Shown: positions 17,510 to 27,268 of the stretch, in pieces
Numbering within the stretch: the stretch's first letter is position 1
Layout of the letters: each line of letters opens with the position of its first letter
Assembly: GCF_008974245.1 (NCBI RefSeq)
Contig: NZ_BBZI01000005.1
Location: forward strand, 1,474,751 to 1,538,750
DNA length: 64,000 nucleotides
Origin: Streptomyces abyssomicinicus
GTDB lineage: Bacteria; Actinomycetota; Actinomycetes; Streptomycetales; Streptomycetaceae
Direction: 5' to 3'
Translations under genes and position numbers: made by a program
Notes under the pieces: model-generated
Databases searched by the model: none
The model's input: the letters and a program-made list of their open reading frames with translations, nothing else
What the model was told of the DNA's origin: nothing

Positions 17510-19129
17510 GTGACAGCACGTGCGAATGTCAGAGCTTCTCGATGGGCGCCCATGGCGGCCCTGCTGGCCGGCGGTGTTCTGCTGACCGCCTGCGGCTCGG
17601 GCGGCGACGGTCCTGGCGGGGGAGGCGGCCGGGCGAAGTCCGGAGGCACCTTGACCTTCGCGGTCGGCTCGGACGCGGGTTGCGTGGACCCTCACCAGGT
17701 CGGCAGCAACGACACCATCTACTCGCTCCGCCAGGTCGTGGACTCCCTGACCGACCAGGACCCGAAGACGGGCAAGATCGTCCCCTGGCTGGCCAAGAGC
17801 TGGGACATCAACGCCGACGCGACGGAGTTCACCTTCCATCTGCGTCCGGGTGTCACCTTCAGCGACGGGTCCGAGCTGACCGCGCAGGTGGTCAAGGACA
17901 ACTTCGACGCGGTGCCGGAACTCGGCGCGCTGGGCACCCTCGCCCAGGGCTATCTGAGCGGTGTGAAGAGCACCCGCGTGGTCGACCCCCTCACCGTCAA
18001 GGTGACGTTCGAGAAGCCCAACGCCCAGTTCATCCAGGCCACGTCGACGCACTCGCTGGGCATCGAGTCGTCGGCGAGCGTCAGGAGGACGCCGCAGCAG
18101 AAGTGCAGCGAAGGCGTGATCGGGTCCGGCCCGTTCGTACTGAAGCAGTACGTGCAGAACCAGTCGATCACGCTGGCCAAGCGCACCGGGTACGACTGGG
18201 GCTCCTCGCTGTGGTCGAAGCAGGGCGAGGCGTACCTCGACAAGCTGGTGTTCAAGGTCGTGCCCGAGGCGGGTGTCCGCACCGGCAGCCTCCAGTCCGG
18301 ACAGGTGGACGCGATCAGCAGCGTCGCCAAGGCCGACGAGGCCGCGCTCAAGGGCGGGCAGGCCACCCTGCAGAGCCGGGCCAACCCCGGCGTGGTGTTC
18401 GGGCTGGGAATCAACAACGCGCTGCCCGTCCTGAAGGACACGAAGGTGCGACAGGCGCTCGTGTCCGCCCTCGACCGGCAGCAGATCGCCGACACCGTGT
18501 ACCCGAGCGGGACCCGGCCAGCGACCAGCGTCCTGTCCCACACCACGCCCGTCCACACGGACCTCTCCCCGGACCTCGCCCACGACGCGGCCAAGGCGAA
18601 GTCCCTGCTGGACGCCGCCGGCTGGAAGGCGGGCGGCGACGGCATCCGCGCCAAGGACGGCAAGAAGCTGAGGCTGGCCATCAGCTGGTTCCCCAACGCG
18701 GCCACCAACCAGCCCACGTTGGAACTGGTCCAGCAGCAGCTCAAGGCCGTCGGGATCGACGTGGTGCTCAAGCAGCTCCAGGTCAGCCAGTTCACCGCGA
18801 CGCTCCAGGAGGGTCAGTTCGACCTGATCTGGGGGAACGTGACCCGGGCCGATCCGGACATCCTGCGCAACTCCTTCTCGACCGAGCTGGCCAACGTCTA
18901 CCAGCTGCCGCCCAGTCCCCTGGACGACGTGCTGGCCCGGCAGGCGGCGGCCACGGACGTCGCCGAGCGTCGGCAACTGGTCGGCGAGGCGCAGAAGTTG
19001 CTCGTGCGCAACGCGTACTACGTGCCGGTGGTCGAGCTCCAGACCCAGCTGGGCGTGTCGACGAAGGTGCACGACCTCGACTTCGACTCGGGCAGCCGCA
19101 TCCACCTGCACGACACCTGGATCGGCTGA
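17510..19129 (+). CDS. ABC importer substrate-binding lipoprotein (SBP family 5)
   Basis: 539 aa from GTG 17510, with AGGAG upstream. It has a lipoprotein signal with lipobox LLTAC and lipidated C28. The rest is a peptide/nickel-type cluster C binding protein: TLTFAVGSDAGCVDPHQVG, FTFHLRPGVTFSDGSELTAQVVKDNFD, VRQALVSALDR and IDVVLKQLQ. It is the first gene of a four-gene coupled operon (binding protein, two permeases, double ATPase). Related importers carry peptides, opines, glutathione or other small organic molecules. Here the SAM riboswitch, Cys leader and LLM genes point to a sulfur-containing organic ligand, which is inference. Confidence 0.9.
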   Translation: MTARANVRASRWAPMAALLAGGVLLTACGSGGDGPGGGGGRAKSGGTLTFAVGSDAGCVDPHQVGSNDTIYSLRQVVDSLTDQDPKTGKIVPWLAKSWDINADATEFTFHLRPGVTFSDGSELTAQVVKDNFDAVPELGALGTLAQGYLSGVKSTRVVDPLTVKVTFEKPNAQFIQATSTHSLGIESSASVRRTPQQKCSEGVIGSGPFVLKQYVQNQSITLAKRTGYDWGSSLWSKQGEAYLDKLVFKVVPEAGVRTGSLQSGQVDAISSVAKADEAALKGGQATLQSRANPGVVFGLGINNALPVLKDTKVRQALVSALDRQQIADTVYPSGTRPATSVLSHTTPVHTDLSPDLAHDAAKAKSLLDAAGWKAGGDGIRAKDGKKLRLAISWFPNAATNQPTLELVQQQLKAVGIDVVLKQLQVSQFTATLQEGQFDLIWGNVTRADPDILRNSFSTELANVYQLPPSPLDDVLARQAAATDVAERRQLVGEAQKLLVRNAYYVPVVELQTQLGVSTKVHDLDFDSGSRIHLHDTWIG

Positions 19130-19132
19130 CGC

Positions 19133-20092
19133 GTGGGCCGCTACGTGCTCAAACGGCTGGCGCAGGCGGTCGGGGTGCTGTGGGCCGCGTACACCGTGTC
19201 CTTCCTGGTGCTGGACTTCCTGCCGGGTGACCCGGTCACCGCGATGGCCGGTGCCGGCATGGACTCGGGACAGGTCGACCCCGCCCAGGTCGAGGCGCTG
19301 CGGCACGAGTACGGCTTCGACAAGCCGGTGCTGGCGCAGTACGCCGACTACCTCGGCCGGGCGGTGCGGGGCGACTTCGGTGACGCGGTCTCCACGGGCC
19401 GCCCGGTGACCGCCACCCTGGGCGACGCGTTGCCGCAGACACTGCAGCTGACGGTCACCGCGCTGCTGCTCGCCGTGGTGCTCGGCGGTGGCCTCGCGGT
19501 GGTGGCGACGTACACCGCCCGGCGATGGCTGCGGCAGCTACTGCTGTCGCTGCCACCGCTCGGGGTGTCGGTCCCGACGTTCTGGGTGGGGCTGCTCCTG
19601 GTCGACGCTTTCTCCTTCCGGCTGCACTGGTTCCCGGCGTTCGGCAACGACGGGCCGCGTGGCCTGGTCCTGCCGGCGCTGACGCTGGCGGTCCCCACCG
19701 GCGCGCTGGTCGCCCAGGTCCTGGCCAAGAGCCTGCTCACGGCGCTGGACCAGGCCTATGTGGAGACCGCCCGGGCCAAGGGCGCCGGCCGCTGGCGGAT
19801 CCATCTGCGGCACGCGCTGCGCAACGCGTCGCTGCCCGCGCTGACCGTCGTCGGCCTGCTGGTCGGACAACTGGTCGCCGGGTCGGTGGTCGTCGAGACC
19901 GTCTTCTCCCGGGACGGCCTCGGCCGGGTGACCGCGGCCGCGGTCACCTCCCAGGACATTCCGGTCGTCCAGGGGGTGGTGGTGTTCGGCGCGCTGATCT
20001 TCGTGGCGGCCAACCTCCTCGTCGACCTCGTCTATCCGCTGCTGGACCCGCGGATCGTGGTGGCTTCGGGCCGGAGGGCGAGCACCGTATGA
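19133..20092 (+). CDS. ABC importer permease (DppB type)
   Basis: 319 aa from GTG 19133, only 3 nt after the binding-protein stop. It has an N-terminal membrane segment followed by an extracytoplasmic loop and about five more helices, as in DppB/OppB. The EAA loop near VETARAKGAGRWRIHLRHALRNA contacts the ATPase. The C-terminal PLLDPRI is typical. The stop overlaps the next start (ATGA). Confidence 0.9.
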   Translation: MGRYVLKRLAQAVGVLWAAYTVSFLVLDFLPGDPVTAMAGAGMDSGQVDPAQVEALRHEYGFDKPVLAQYADYLGRAVRGDFGDAVSTGRPVTATLGDALPQTLQLTVTALLLAVVLGGGLAVVATYTARRWLRQLLLSLPPLGVSVPTFWVGLLLVDAFSFRLHWFPAFGNDGPRGLVLPALTLAVPTGALVAQVLAKSLLTALDQAYVETARAKGAGRWRIHLRHALRNASLPALTVVGLLVGQLVAGSVVVETVFSRDGLGRVTAAAVTSQDIPVVQGVVVFGALIFVAANLLVDLVYPLLDPRIVVASGRRASTV

Positions 20093-21006
20093 GCCAGAGT
20101 CTTCTCGACGACCAGACCGAGGCCGCACCGGCACGGACGGCCGCACCGGAGCCGGCCGCGGGCCAAGAACGCCGCGACAGAACCCGCCGCACGCTGCGGT
20201 TCCTGCTGCGCCGCCCCGGTCTGCTGCTGTCCGTCGCGGTCGTCGTACTGGTGGTGCTGGCGTCCTTCCGGCCGGGCCTGTTCGCCTCGCAGGATCCCCT
20301 GAAGGGAGTGCCGTCCCAGAACTTCCGACCCCCGAGCGGCAGCCACTGGTTCGGCACGGACGAGCTGGGACGCGATCTCTTCTCCCGAGTGGTCCACGGC
20401 GCCCAGCTGTCGCTCAAGGCCACGCTGATCGCGGTCCTGGTCGCGTTCGTGGTGGGCGGTCTGCTCGGGCTGCTCGCCGGGTTCGTGGGCCGCTGGGTCG
20501 ACGACGTGCTGATGCGCTTCGTCGACGTCCTCCTCGCCATCCCCGCACTGTTCCTGTCGCTCGCCCTCGTCACCGCCCTCGGGTACGGGACGGTGAAGGT
20601 GGCGGTCGCGGTGGGCATCGCCAGCGTCGCGTCCTTCGCCCGGGTGGCGCGGGCGGAGGTCCTACGGGTACGGCAGGCGCTCTACGTCGAGGCGTCCCGT
20701 TCCTGCGGGGTCCGCTGGTACTCGGTGCTGCGCCGGCACGTGCTGCCCAACGCGGCCGGCCCGGTGATCGTCCTGGCCACCCTGGACTTCGGCGCCTCGG
20801 TCCTGGCCGTGTCGGCGCTGAGCTTCCTCGGCTACGGCGCGCCGCCCCCGGCCCCGGAATGGGGCACGTTGATCTCCGACGGCCGCAACTACCTGGCCAA
20901 CGCCTGGTGGCTGACCGCCCTGCCCGGACTGGTGATCGCCGCGACCGTGCTGGCCGCCAACCGCATCGCGCGGGCACTCGACGGCGAATGGTCCCGGCAG
21001 CGATGA
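20089..21006 (+). CDS. ABC importer permease (DppC type)
   Basis: 305 aa from ATG 20089, overlapping the DppB-type stop. It has an Arg-rich cytosolic N-terminus, a first helix at about 45-63, then the DppC hallmark HWFGTDELGRDLFSRVVHG and five further helices. The EAA loop is VEASRSCGVRWYSVLRRHVLPNA and the C-terminus is LSFLGYGAPPPAPEWG. It is translationally coupled on both sides. Confidence 0.9.
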   Translation: MSQSLLDDQTEAAPARTAAPEPAAGQERRDRTRRTLRFLLRRPGLLLSVAVVVLVVLASFRPGLFASQDPLKGVPSQNFRPPSGSHWFGTDELGRDLFSRVVHGAQLSLKATLIAVLVAFVVGGLLGLLAGFVGRWVDDVLMRFVDVLLAIPALFLSLALVTALGYGTVKVAVAVGIASVASFARVARAEVLRVRQALYVEASRSCGVRWYSVLRRHVLPNAAGPVIVLATLDFGASVLAVSALSFLGYGAPPPAPEWGTLISDGRNYLANAWWLTALPGLVIAATVLAANRIARALDGEWSRQR

Positions 21007-22769
21007 CGGACAAGCGTGAGGACGGTGAGGGCCGCCATGGCCGCGAGCGCGGGGAGAACGGTGACGACATGACCGCACCACTGCTGGAGATACGCCGACT
21101 GTCCGTGTCGTACCGCGTCCGGGGCGAGACCCTTCAGGCCGTGCGGGGCGTGGACCTCGACGTATGGCCCGGGCAGGTGACCGCCGTGGTGGGCGAGTCG
21201 GGCTCCGGCAAGAGCACCACCGCGCACGCCGTCACCCGGCTGCTGGCGGCGAACGGCAGGATCGACGCGGGCACGATCCGCTTCGGCCGGCACGACCTCG
21301 CCACGCTGTCGGAGGCGGAACTGCGCACCGTGCGCGGCGCGCGGATCGGACTCGTCCCGCAGGATCCGACGGTCTCGCTCAATCCGGTCAAGCGGATCGG
21401 TGAGCAGGTCGCGGAGGTCCTGCGGATCCATGGCCTGGCCACCCGCCGATCGGCCGCCGTCGAGGCGGTCGCCGTGCTGGACCGGGCCGGACTGCCCGAC
21501 GCGGCCCTCACGGCGCGGCAGTATCCGCACGAACTGTCCGGCGGCATGCGGCAACGGGCACTGATCGCCGTCGCCATCGCCGCGAAGCCTCAGCTGATCA
21601 TCGCCGACGAGCCGACCAGTGCGCTCGACGTCACCGTGCAGCGGGTGATCCTGGACCATCTCCAGAGCCTCACCGAGGAGTTGGGCACCGCGATCCTGCT
21701 GGTGACCCACGACCTCGGGGTCGCCGCCGACAGGGCCCAGCGGCTGGTGGTCATGTCGGGGGGCGAGGTCGTGGAGGCGGGCGGGACCCGGGCGGTCCTG
21801 ACCGACCCGCAGCACGCCTACACCCGGCGACTGCTGGCCGCAGCCCCCAGCCTGACCTCGGTCCGCCACCGCACCCCGGTCGCCGCGGCGGCCCCGGTCT
21901 CCGCGGCCCCGGTCTCCGCGACCCCGTCCTCCTCGGCCGCCTCCGCGGCCTTTGCGGAGGATGTCCCCTTGGTCGAAGCGCGCCACCTGGTCAAGGAGTT
22001 CAGGCTTCCGCGTTCCGGGGGCGAGACCCGCACCCTGCGCGCGGTCGACGACGTCGGCCTCGTCCTGCGGCGCGGGCGGACCCTCGCCCTGGTCGGGGAG
22101 TCGGGTTCGGGCAAGTCCACCACCGCCCGACTGGTGCTCGGCCTCGCCCGTCCGACCTCCGGGCAGGTCCTGTTCGACGGCACGGACGTCACCACCGCCA
22201 AGGGCGCGCAGCTCAGACGGCTGCGCCGACGCGCCCAGATCGTCTACCAGAACCCGTACGCCTCGCTCGACCCGCGCTTCTCCATCGGCGACGTGATCAG
22301 CGAGCCCCTGCGGGCCTTCAAGGTCGGCGACCGCGCCTCCCGGCTCGCCCGTGTCCGTGACCTCCTGGACCGGGTCGCCCTGTCCGCGGCCACGCTGGAG
22401 CGCCGCCCGGCCGAGTTGTCGGGCGGACAGCGGCAGCGCGTGGCCATCGCCCGTGCCCTCGCGCTCTCACCCGACCTGGTGGTGTGCGACGAACCCGTCT
22501 CCGCGCTCGACGTGTCGGTGCAGGCCCAAGTGCTCGAGCTGCTGGAGGAGTTGCAGCGGGACACCGGGGTGGCGTACCTGTTCATCTCGCACGACCTGGC
22601 CGTCGTGCGCCGGATCGCGCACCAGGTCGCCGTCATGCGGGCCGGCCGGGTCGTGGAGACGGGGCCGCCCGAGGACCTGTTCGCCACGCCCCGCCACGCG
22701 TACACCCGCGAGCTGCTCGCGGCGATCCCCGGGGGGCGTCTGACCGGAGCGGCCGCCTCGCGCCGCTGA
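21003..22769 (+). CDS. Fused double ABC ATPase (DppD-DppF type)
   Basis: 588 aa from ATG 21003, which overlaps the permease stop (ATGA). A second start at 21069 ([10 protein letters not shown]) would remove a charged 22-residue extension. Two complete ATPase domains are joined by an Ala/Ser/Pro linker. Each has Walker [10 protein letters not shown], a Q-loop, a signature (LSGGMRQR in the first, LSGGQRQR in the second), Walker B and an H-loop (VTHDLG, ISHDLA). Both sites look catalytic. The fusion replaces the separate DppD and DppF subunits. It is the last gene of the importer operon and ends at a bidirectional terminator. Confidence 0.92.
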   Translation: MTDKREDGEGRHGRERGENGDDMTAPLLEIRRLSVSYRVRGETLQAVRGVDLDVWPGQVTAVVGESGSGKSTTAHAVTRLLAANGRIDAGTIRFGRHDLATLSEAELRTVRGARIGLVPQDPTVSLNPVKRIGEQVAEVLRIHGLATRRSAAVEAVAVLDRAGLPDAALTARQYPHELSGGMRQRALIAVAIAAKPQLIIADEPTSALDVTVQRVILDHLQSLTEELGTAILLVTHDLGVAADRAQRLVVMSGGEVVEAGGTRAVLTDPQHAYTRRLLAAAPSLTSVRHRTPVAAAAPVSAAPVSATPSSSAASAAFAEDVPLVEARHLVKEFRLPRSGGETRTLRAVDDVGLVLRRGRTLALVGESGSGKSTTARLVLGLARPTSGQVLFDGTDVTTAKGAQLRRLRRRAQIVYQNPYASLDPRFSIGDVISEPLRAFKVGDRASRLARVRDLLDRVALSAATLERRPAELSGGQRQRVAIARALALSPDLVVCDEPVSALDVSVQAQVLELLEELQRDTGVAYLFISHDLAVVRRIAHQVAVMRAGRVVETGPPEDLFATPRHAYTRELLAAIPGGRLTGAAASRR

Positions 22770-22816
22770 CGCGTTCCACCGGGGACGTCCGGAAGGAGAG
22801 GGAGGCCCGCGGAAGA

Positions 22817-22857
22817 CCGACGGTTCCTGGCGCGGCATGAAGGCCAGGGACCGTCGG
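22817..22857. terminator. Bidirectional terminator between importer and LLM genes
   Basis: 15-bp stem CCGACGGTTCCTGGC / GCCAGGGACCGTCGG, with one G-T wobble and an 11-nt loop. It lies between the convergent ATPase and LLM stops. Confidence 0.8.
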
Positions 22858-22867
22858 GCCTGCGAGG

Positions 22868-24231
22868 TCAGGCTTCCCGGATGTCCGGCAGCGGCGGCAG
22901 GTCCAGGTGCTCGCGGAGCGTGGTGCCCTGGTACTCGGTCCGGTAGACGCCCCGCTCCTGGAGTTCGGGCACCAGCTTGTCGACGATGTCCGTGACGGAG
23001 CCGGGCAGCAGGTGCGGGACGATGTTGAAGCCGTCCACGGCCCGGCTGCGGACGTAGTGCGTCCGTCGGCGATCGCGCCGGGCGTCCCGACGAAGGACGG
23101 ATGACCGGGCGCCACCTCCAGTACCAGGTCCCGTACGGACCAGCCGCGTTCGGCTGCCTGGTCGCGCCACTTCCGGATCAGGGCGAGCTTCCCGGACCGC
23201 CGTTCGACCGGGATCGTCCCCCGGGACGGGTCGAGTTCCTCCTCGCCGGGATCGATGTCCGGCAGCGGGCCGTCCGGGTCGTAGGCGGACAGATCCGTGC
23301 CCCAGTACTGCTCGAGGAACGCGATGGCGCGGGGGCCGTTGACCTGTTCGCCGCGGACCCAGCGCGCCTTCTCCTCGGCCTCGGCCGCGGTGTCCGCGAG
23401 GACGACCTCCGCCCCGGGCAGGATCCGCAGCGAGTCGGGGCTCCGGCCGTGCCGGGCGAGCCGGTCGCGCAGGTCGGCCGCGTACGCCACGGCCTTCGCG
23501 TACTCGGTGTTGGCCGAGAACACGACGTCGGCGTGGCGGGCGGCGAGTTCACGCCCGCCGTCGGAGTCCCCGGCCTGGAACAGCACCGGACGGCCCTGCC
23601 GGCTGCCCGGCACGGTGGCGGTGGCCCGCAGCCGTACCAGGCCGGTGTCCCGCTCCACCGCGCCGGCGGGACCGGAGAGGGGCCCCGCCGCATCGCTGCC
23701 CTGCCGGGCGCCGTCGGGCGGCCAGGACGCCCACAACTCCTTCGCCGCCTCGACGAACTGGCCCGCGCGTTCGTAGCGGCGCTCGTGCGCGAGCCAGCCA
23801 CCGTGCCGGAAGTTGGCTCCCGTCCAGGCGTTGTCGGTGGTGACGATGTTCCAGCCGGCCCGCCCCTCGGACAGCAGGTCCAGGCTCGCCAGCCGACGGG
23901 CCAGATCGGCGGGGTAGTTGTACGTCGTGTTCTGGGTGGCCACCAGGCCGATGCGCCCGGTCACGGCGGCGAGCGCGGACAGCTGCGTGATGGCGTCGGG
24001 GCGTCCGGCCACGTCGAGGTCGAAGACCTGGCCCCGGTTCTCCCTGACGCGCAGCCCCTCGCCGAGGAAGAACGCGTCGAACAGGCCGCGCTCGAGGACC
24101 TGGGCGATCTCGACGAAGGTCTCGATCGCCGTGTGCGACGGCGCGTCCGGGTCGCTCCAGATCAGCTGCTGGCCGACACCGGCGAAGAACAGGCCCAGGT
24201 GCAGCTGCGGCCGGGGATCGTGTGCGGTCAT
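22868..24231 (-). pseudogene. NtaA/SnaA/DszA-type flavin monooxygenase, frameshifted
   Basis: About 454 codons from ATG 24231 if repaired. The first frame reads the LLM/NtaA family: LGLFFAGVGQQLIWSDPDA, GVFDAFFLGEG-like, VTGRIGLVATQNTTYNYPADLARRLASLD, GRAGWNIVTT and [23 protein letters not shown]. After [11 protein letters not shown], near 23065-23070, the family sequence continues in another frame ([20 protein letters not shown] to [16 protein letters not shown], stop at 22868). One base is missing at the junction. This is either a real inactivation or a sequencing error. It is the last gene of a three-LLM minus-strand operon, 11 nt after the next gene upstream. Family members oxidise chelators and organosulfur compounds with FMNH2. 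Confidence 0.8.
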
Positions 24232-24242
24232 GGCTGTCCCTC

Positions 24243-25435
24243 TCAGACGTTCACGGCCGCCGCGGCGGCGAACCGGTTGACGGGGCGGGGAAGGCCGAGG
24301 GTCGCGCGCAGGGTGGCGGCAGGCCGTGGCGCGCGCCGCAGACCCGCGGCCGTCAGCTCGGGCAGGACCCGCCCGGCCAGGACCGGCAGGTCGACGGCGA
24401 GGACGGCGGGGTGCAGCCTGACCCCGTCCACCGCGTCGGCCAGCCGGGTCAGCAGCGACACCAGGGAGCGCGGGGAGCCGACGTGCCGCAGCCTGCCGGA
24501 GTCCGGCCAGGGGGCCCACCCGTCCAGCTCGGCGAGCCGGGCGGCAGCGGGAACCTCGACGCCCCGGCCTCCGCGTCCAGGACCACCTCGAGCTCCGCGA
24601 ACACCAAGGGCGGGCCGTCCGTGGGACTGGATCCGCCGCCGGACGCGGCGGCGGTGGCGGCGGCCTCGACGGCGGCGGCCCTGACGGCGCCCGCACGTGC
24701 CGCGACCGCGTCGACGTCGTGCCCGCCGACCAGGACCACGTCGGCGCGCGCCGCGACATCCAGCTCCTGAGGAGCCAGGACGACGAGCTGGCCCTGAGGC
24801 GGACGCGGCGTGATCAGCGGGCCCTTGACCGTGAAGGAGGGACCCTCGAAGTCGATGTGATGCACCTTGCGCCGGTCCAGGAAGCGGCCGGTCGCCGCGT
24901 CCCGGATGACGGCGTCGTCCTCCCACGTGTCCCACAGGGCGCGGGCGGCGTCGATGACGTCGGCGGCCTCGCGCAGCAGCGCGGGGGAGGGGAGCGGGTT
25001 CCGGCCGACGGTGGCGAGATCGCCCTCGTCGGCGGTCGCCCCGACCACCCAGCCGGCCCGGCCGTGCGAGGCGTGGTCCAGGGATGCCAGCTGGGTGGCG
25101 AGATGGAACGGTTCCGTGGTCGTCACCTGGAGGGTGGGCGCGAGACCGATCCGGTCGGTCAGCCGCGAGACGTACGCGGCCCGGGTCCCGGCCTCCAGCC
25201 TGCCGACCGTCTCGGGCCCGGATGCCGGCGGCCGGGGCGCGTCCGCGAGGGTGACGAGGTCGAAGCCGGCGTCCTGGGCCGCGGCGACCACCTCCCGCAG
25301 CGTTCCCGGCGCCGTGAGGGCGGCGGGCGGGCGGCCCGAGCGGCGCCATGCGGCGGGGTGCGCGCCCGCGCCGTCGGCCTCCAGGGCCAGCCGCAGGCGG
25401 GAGGGCGGGGTGGTGCGGGTCCGGTGATCAGTCAT
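24243..25435 (-). pseudogene. Second LLM monooxygenase, frameshifted
   Basis: About 397 codons from ATG 25435 if repaired. The N-terminal frame gives DGAGAHPAAWRRSG, FDLVTLADAP, RIGLAPTLQVTTTEPFHLATQLASLD and HGRAGWVVG, a divergent SnaA/NtaA-type LLM. At about 24567, in a GGGG run within GAGGCCGGGGCGTC, the reading frame is lost. The expected C-terminus (GVEVPAAARLAELDGW to AAAAVNV) is found in the next frame and ends at 24243. One additional G restores it. Two neighbours with the same kind of defect suggest homopolymer error or decay. It would normally supply a second oxygenation activity in the same operon. Confidence 0.75.
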
Positions 25436-25572
25436 GGGAGCGTCCTCTGCTCGAAGGGGGAGCGGGGTGCGACGGGTCGCGGCGCTGCGCCGGCCTCCGC
25501 CCGGACGAAGGCGCCGGCGACCGTGTTCGTCGTCATGAGGGTCCGCGCCGCCGACCGACGGTGATCGATGCG

Positions 25573-26892
25573 TCAGGCCCGGGCCGGCACGGCGGCACGG
25601 CCGGGCAGCGTGAGCCCGAGGTTCTCCCGCAACGTGGCCCCGCGGTAGTCGGTTCCGACGATCTTGCGCCTGCGCAGCTCGTGCAGCAGGCCGTTGACGA
25701 CGAAGTCGTGCTGACGCGGGTCCGCGAGGCCGTTGACCAGGATCGCGTCCAGGACACCCGCCCGGAAGCGCTCCTGCACGGTGTCGGCGATCTGCTCGGG
25801 CGTCCCGGCCACAGCCCAGTGCCCGGTGTCCTGGGCGGCTATGACGAGTTCCCGCAGGGTGTGGCCGGAGCGCGCGTAACCGCTGAAGATGCCGACCCGG
25901 CCCCGGCGACGGTTGACCGAGGTGATGTCGGGCAGCAGGCTCTCCGGCAGCGGCCGGTCGAGAGGGAGTTCCGTCAGGTCGACACCGCCGCCGAGCATGT
26001 CCGCGACCTGGGCACGACCGCGTTCGAAGTCGATCGACTCGCGCCTCTCGCGCACCAGCCGGCGGGCCTCCTCCTCACTGGCGCCGTAGGTGGCGTGCAG
26101 GGAGGACAGGATGAGCGGCAGCCCGTCGCCCCGTCCGAACCGCCGTGCCTCGGCACGTATCCTCGCCGTGAAGTCCGCCGCGATGTCCAAGGTGGGCAGC
26201 GAGGTGAAGACGATCTCGGCGTACCGGGCGCCGAGTGCCCGGCCCGCCTCGGACTGCCCGGCCTGGATCTGCACCGGCCGCCCCTGCGGCAACGGCGGGA
26301 TGTTGAGCGGTCCGGCCACCTCGAAGAACCGGCCGCAATGGCCGATCCGGTGCACGCGGTCACGGTCCAGCACCGCCCTGCCGTCCGCGCCGACGCTCAG
26401 GGCACCGGGCTCCCAGCTGTCCCACAGCGCGTTGACCACCTCCAGCGTCTCCGCGGCACGCGCGTAACGCTCCTCGGGGCTCGGCAGCACGCCGCCGAAG
26501 TTCTCCTCGCCGACCGCCGAGGTCACCAGGTTCCAGGCGGCCCGCCCGTTGCTGACATGGTCGAGCGTCCCGAACAGCCGGGCCAGGTTGAAGGGGTGGT
26601 GGAAGGTGGTCGAGACCGTGGCGACCAGACCGATCCGCGACGTGACCTGGCTGAGCGCGGAGACGAACACCAGCGGTTCCTGAGACCCGATGCTGCCCTG
26701 CGCGTCGAAGCTCAGCAGGTCGGCGGTGAACAGCGCGTCGATCCGCGCGGCCTCCGCGAGCCTCGCCACCTCCACGGCCTGGTCCAGGGTCGACCGGGTG
26801 GGATCGACCGCCAGGTCGTAGATCGCCGAGGTGTCACCGGCTCCGGTCACGGTCTTCAGAGTCCTGGGCTGCGTACTCACAGGGCGTCCCAT
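25573..26892 (-). CDS. NtaA/SnaA/SoxA-type flavin-dependent monooxygenase (intact)
   Basis: 439 aa from ATG 26892 (alternative GTG 26880). It is an intact LLM of the nitrilotriacetate/dibenzothiophene-sulfone monooxygenase group: IDALFTADLLSFDAQG, VTSRIGLVATVSTTFHHPFNLARLFGTLD, VSNGRAAWNLVTS, the flavin site VQIQAGQSEAGRALGARYAEIVF, and the C-terminal VAGTPEQIADTVQERF, YRGATLRENLGL. The first gene of the three-LLM operon; its two downstream neighbours are frameshifted. The upstream 376 nt hold a terminator of the preceding gene and a Cys-rich small reading frame but no clear promoter. The substrate is unknown. Confidence 0.88.
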   Translation of the reverse strand: MGRPVSTQPRTLKTVTGAGDTSAIYDLAVDPTRSTLDQAVEVARLAEAARIDALFTADLLSFDAQGSIGSQEPLVFVSALSQVTSRIGLVATVSTTFHHPFNLARLFGTLDHVSNGRAAWNLVTSAVGEENFGGVLPSPEERYARAAETLEVVNALWDSWEPGALSVGADGRAVLDRDRVHRIGHCGRFFEVAGPLNIPPLPQGRPVQIQAGQSEAGRALGARYAEIVFTSLPTLDIAADFTARIRAEARRFGRGDGLPLILSSLHATYGASEEEARRLVRERRESIDFERGRAQVADMLGGGVDLTELPLDRPLPESLLPDITSVNRRRGRVGIFSGYARSGHTLRELVIAAQDTGHWAVAGTPEQIADTVQERFRAGVLDAILVNGLADPRQHDFVVNGLLHELRRRKIVGTDYRGATLRENLGLTLPGRAAVPARA

Positions 26893-27183
26893 CTCGCCGG
26901 CCGTCAGCTGAACGCCGGCCGACACGGTTTCGGAGGTGAAGGAGAGGTCCGCGGCGGTGTCCGGTGCTTGGCGCCCACCGCCGGGACGTGCCGGCAGGCG
27001 ACACTGCGGAGCGGGCCTGGACCGGGCCGGACACGGCACCTGGAAGATGCCACGCAGCGACGATGCGCCGGGGGCGGTCAGCCGGGCAAGGAAGTCGGCA
27101 ACACGTCACAGACACGACATGAAACGCCCGCGCTCGCAGCACTGCGGAAACAGGGGCGCATTGCTGAAGCGGGGCCGGAGACA
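26893..27183 (-). other. 5' region of the three-LLM operon
   Basis: No conventional gene. The minus strand at about 27076-27130 encodes FHVVSVTCCRLPC, with three Cys in six codons (TGT TGC ... TGC). The final Cys is at the same distance from the His (11 residues) as in the three leader peptides, but the D-L/F-x-R residues are missing. The frame continues past the LLM start to 26834. It may be a degenerate leader or chance. Confidence 0.25.
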
Positions 27184-27210
27184 CCGGGAAGCCCCGCGAG
27201 GGGCTCCCGG
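27184..27210 (-). terminator. Terminator after DUF1684 gene
   Basis: CCGGGAAGCCCC / GGGGCTCCCGG stem with one bulged A and loop GCGA, 58 nt beyond the DUF1684 stop. It separates that gene from the LLM operon. Confidence 0.7.
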
Positions 27211-27268
27211 CACCTCCGCCACCGGTGATCCCGGCGTCACCCGCGCACGGCGGCCCCGCGGAGCGGGA

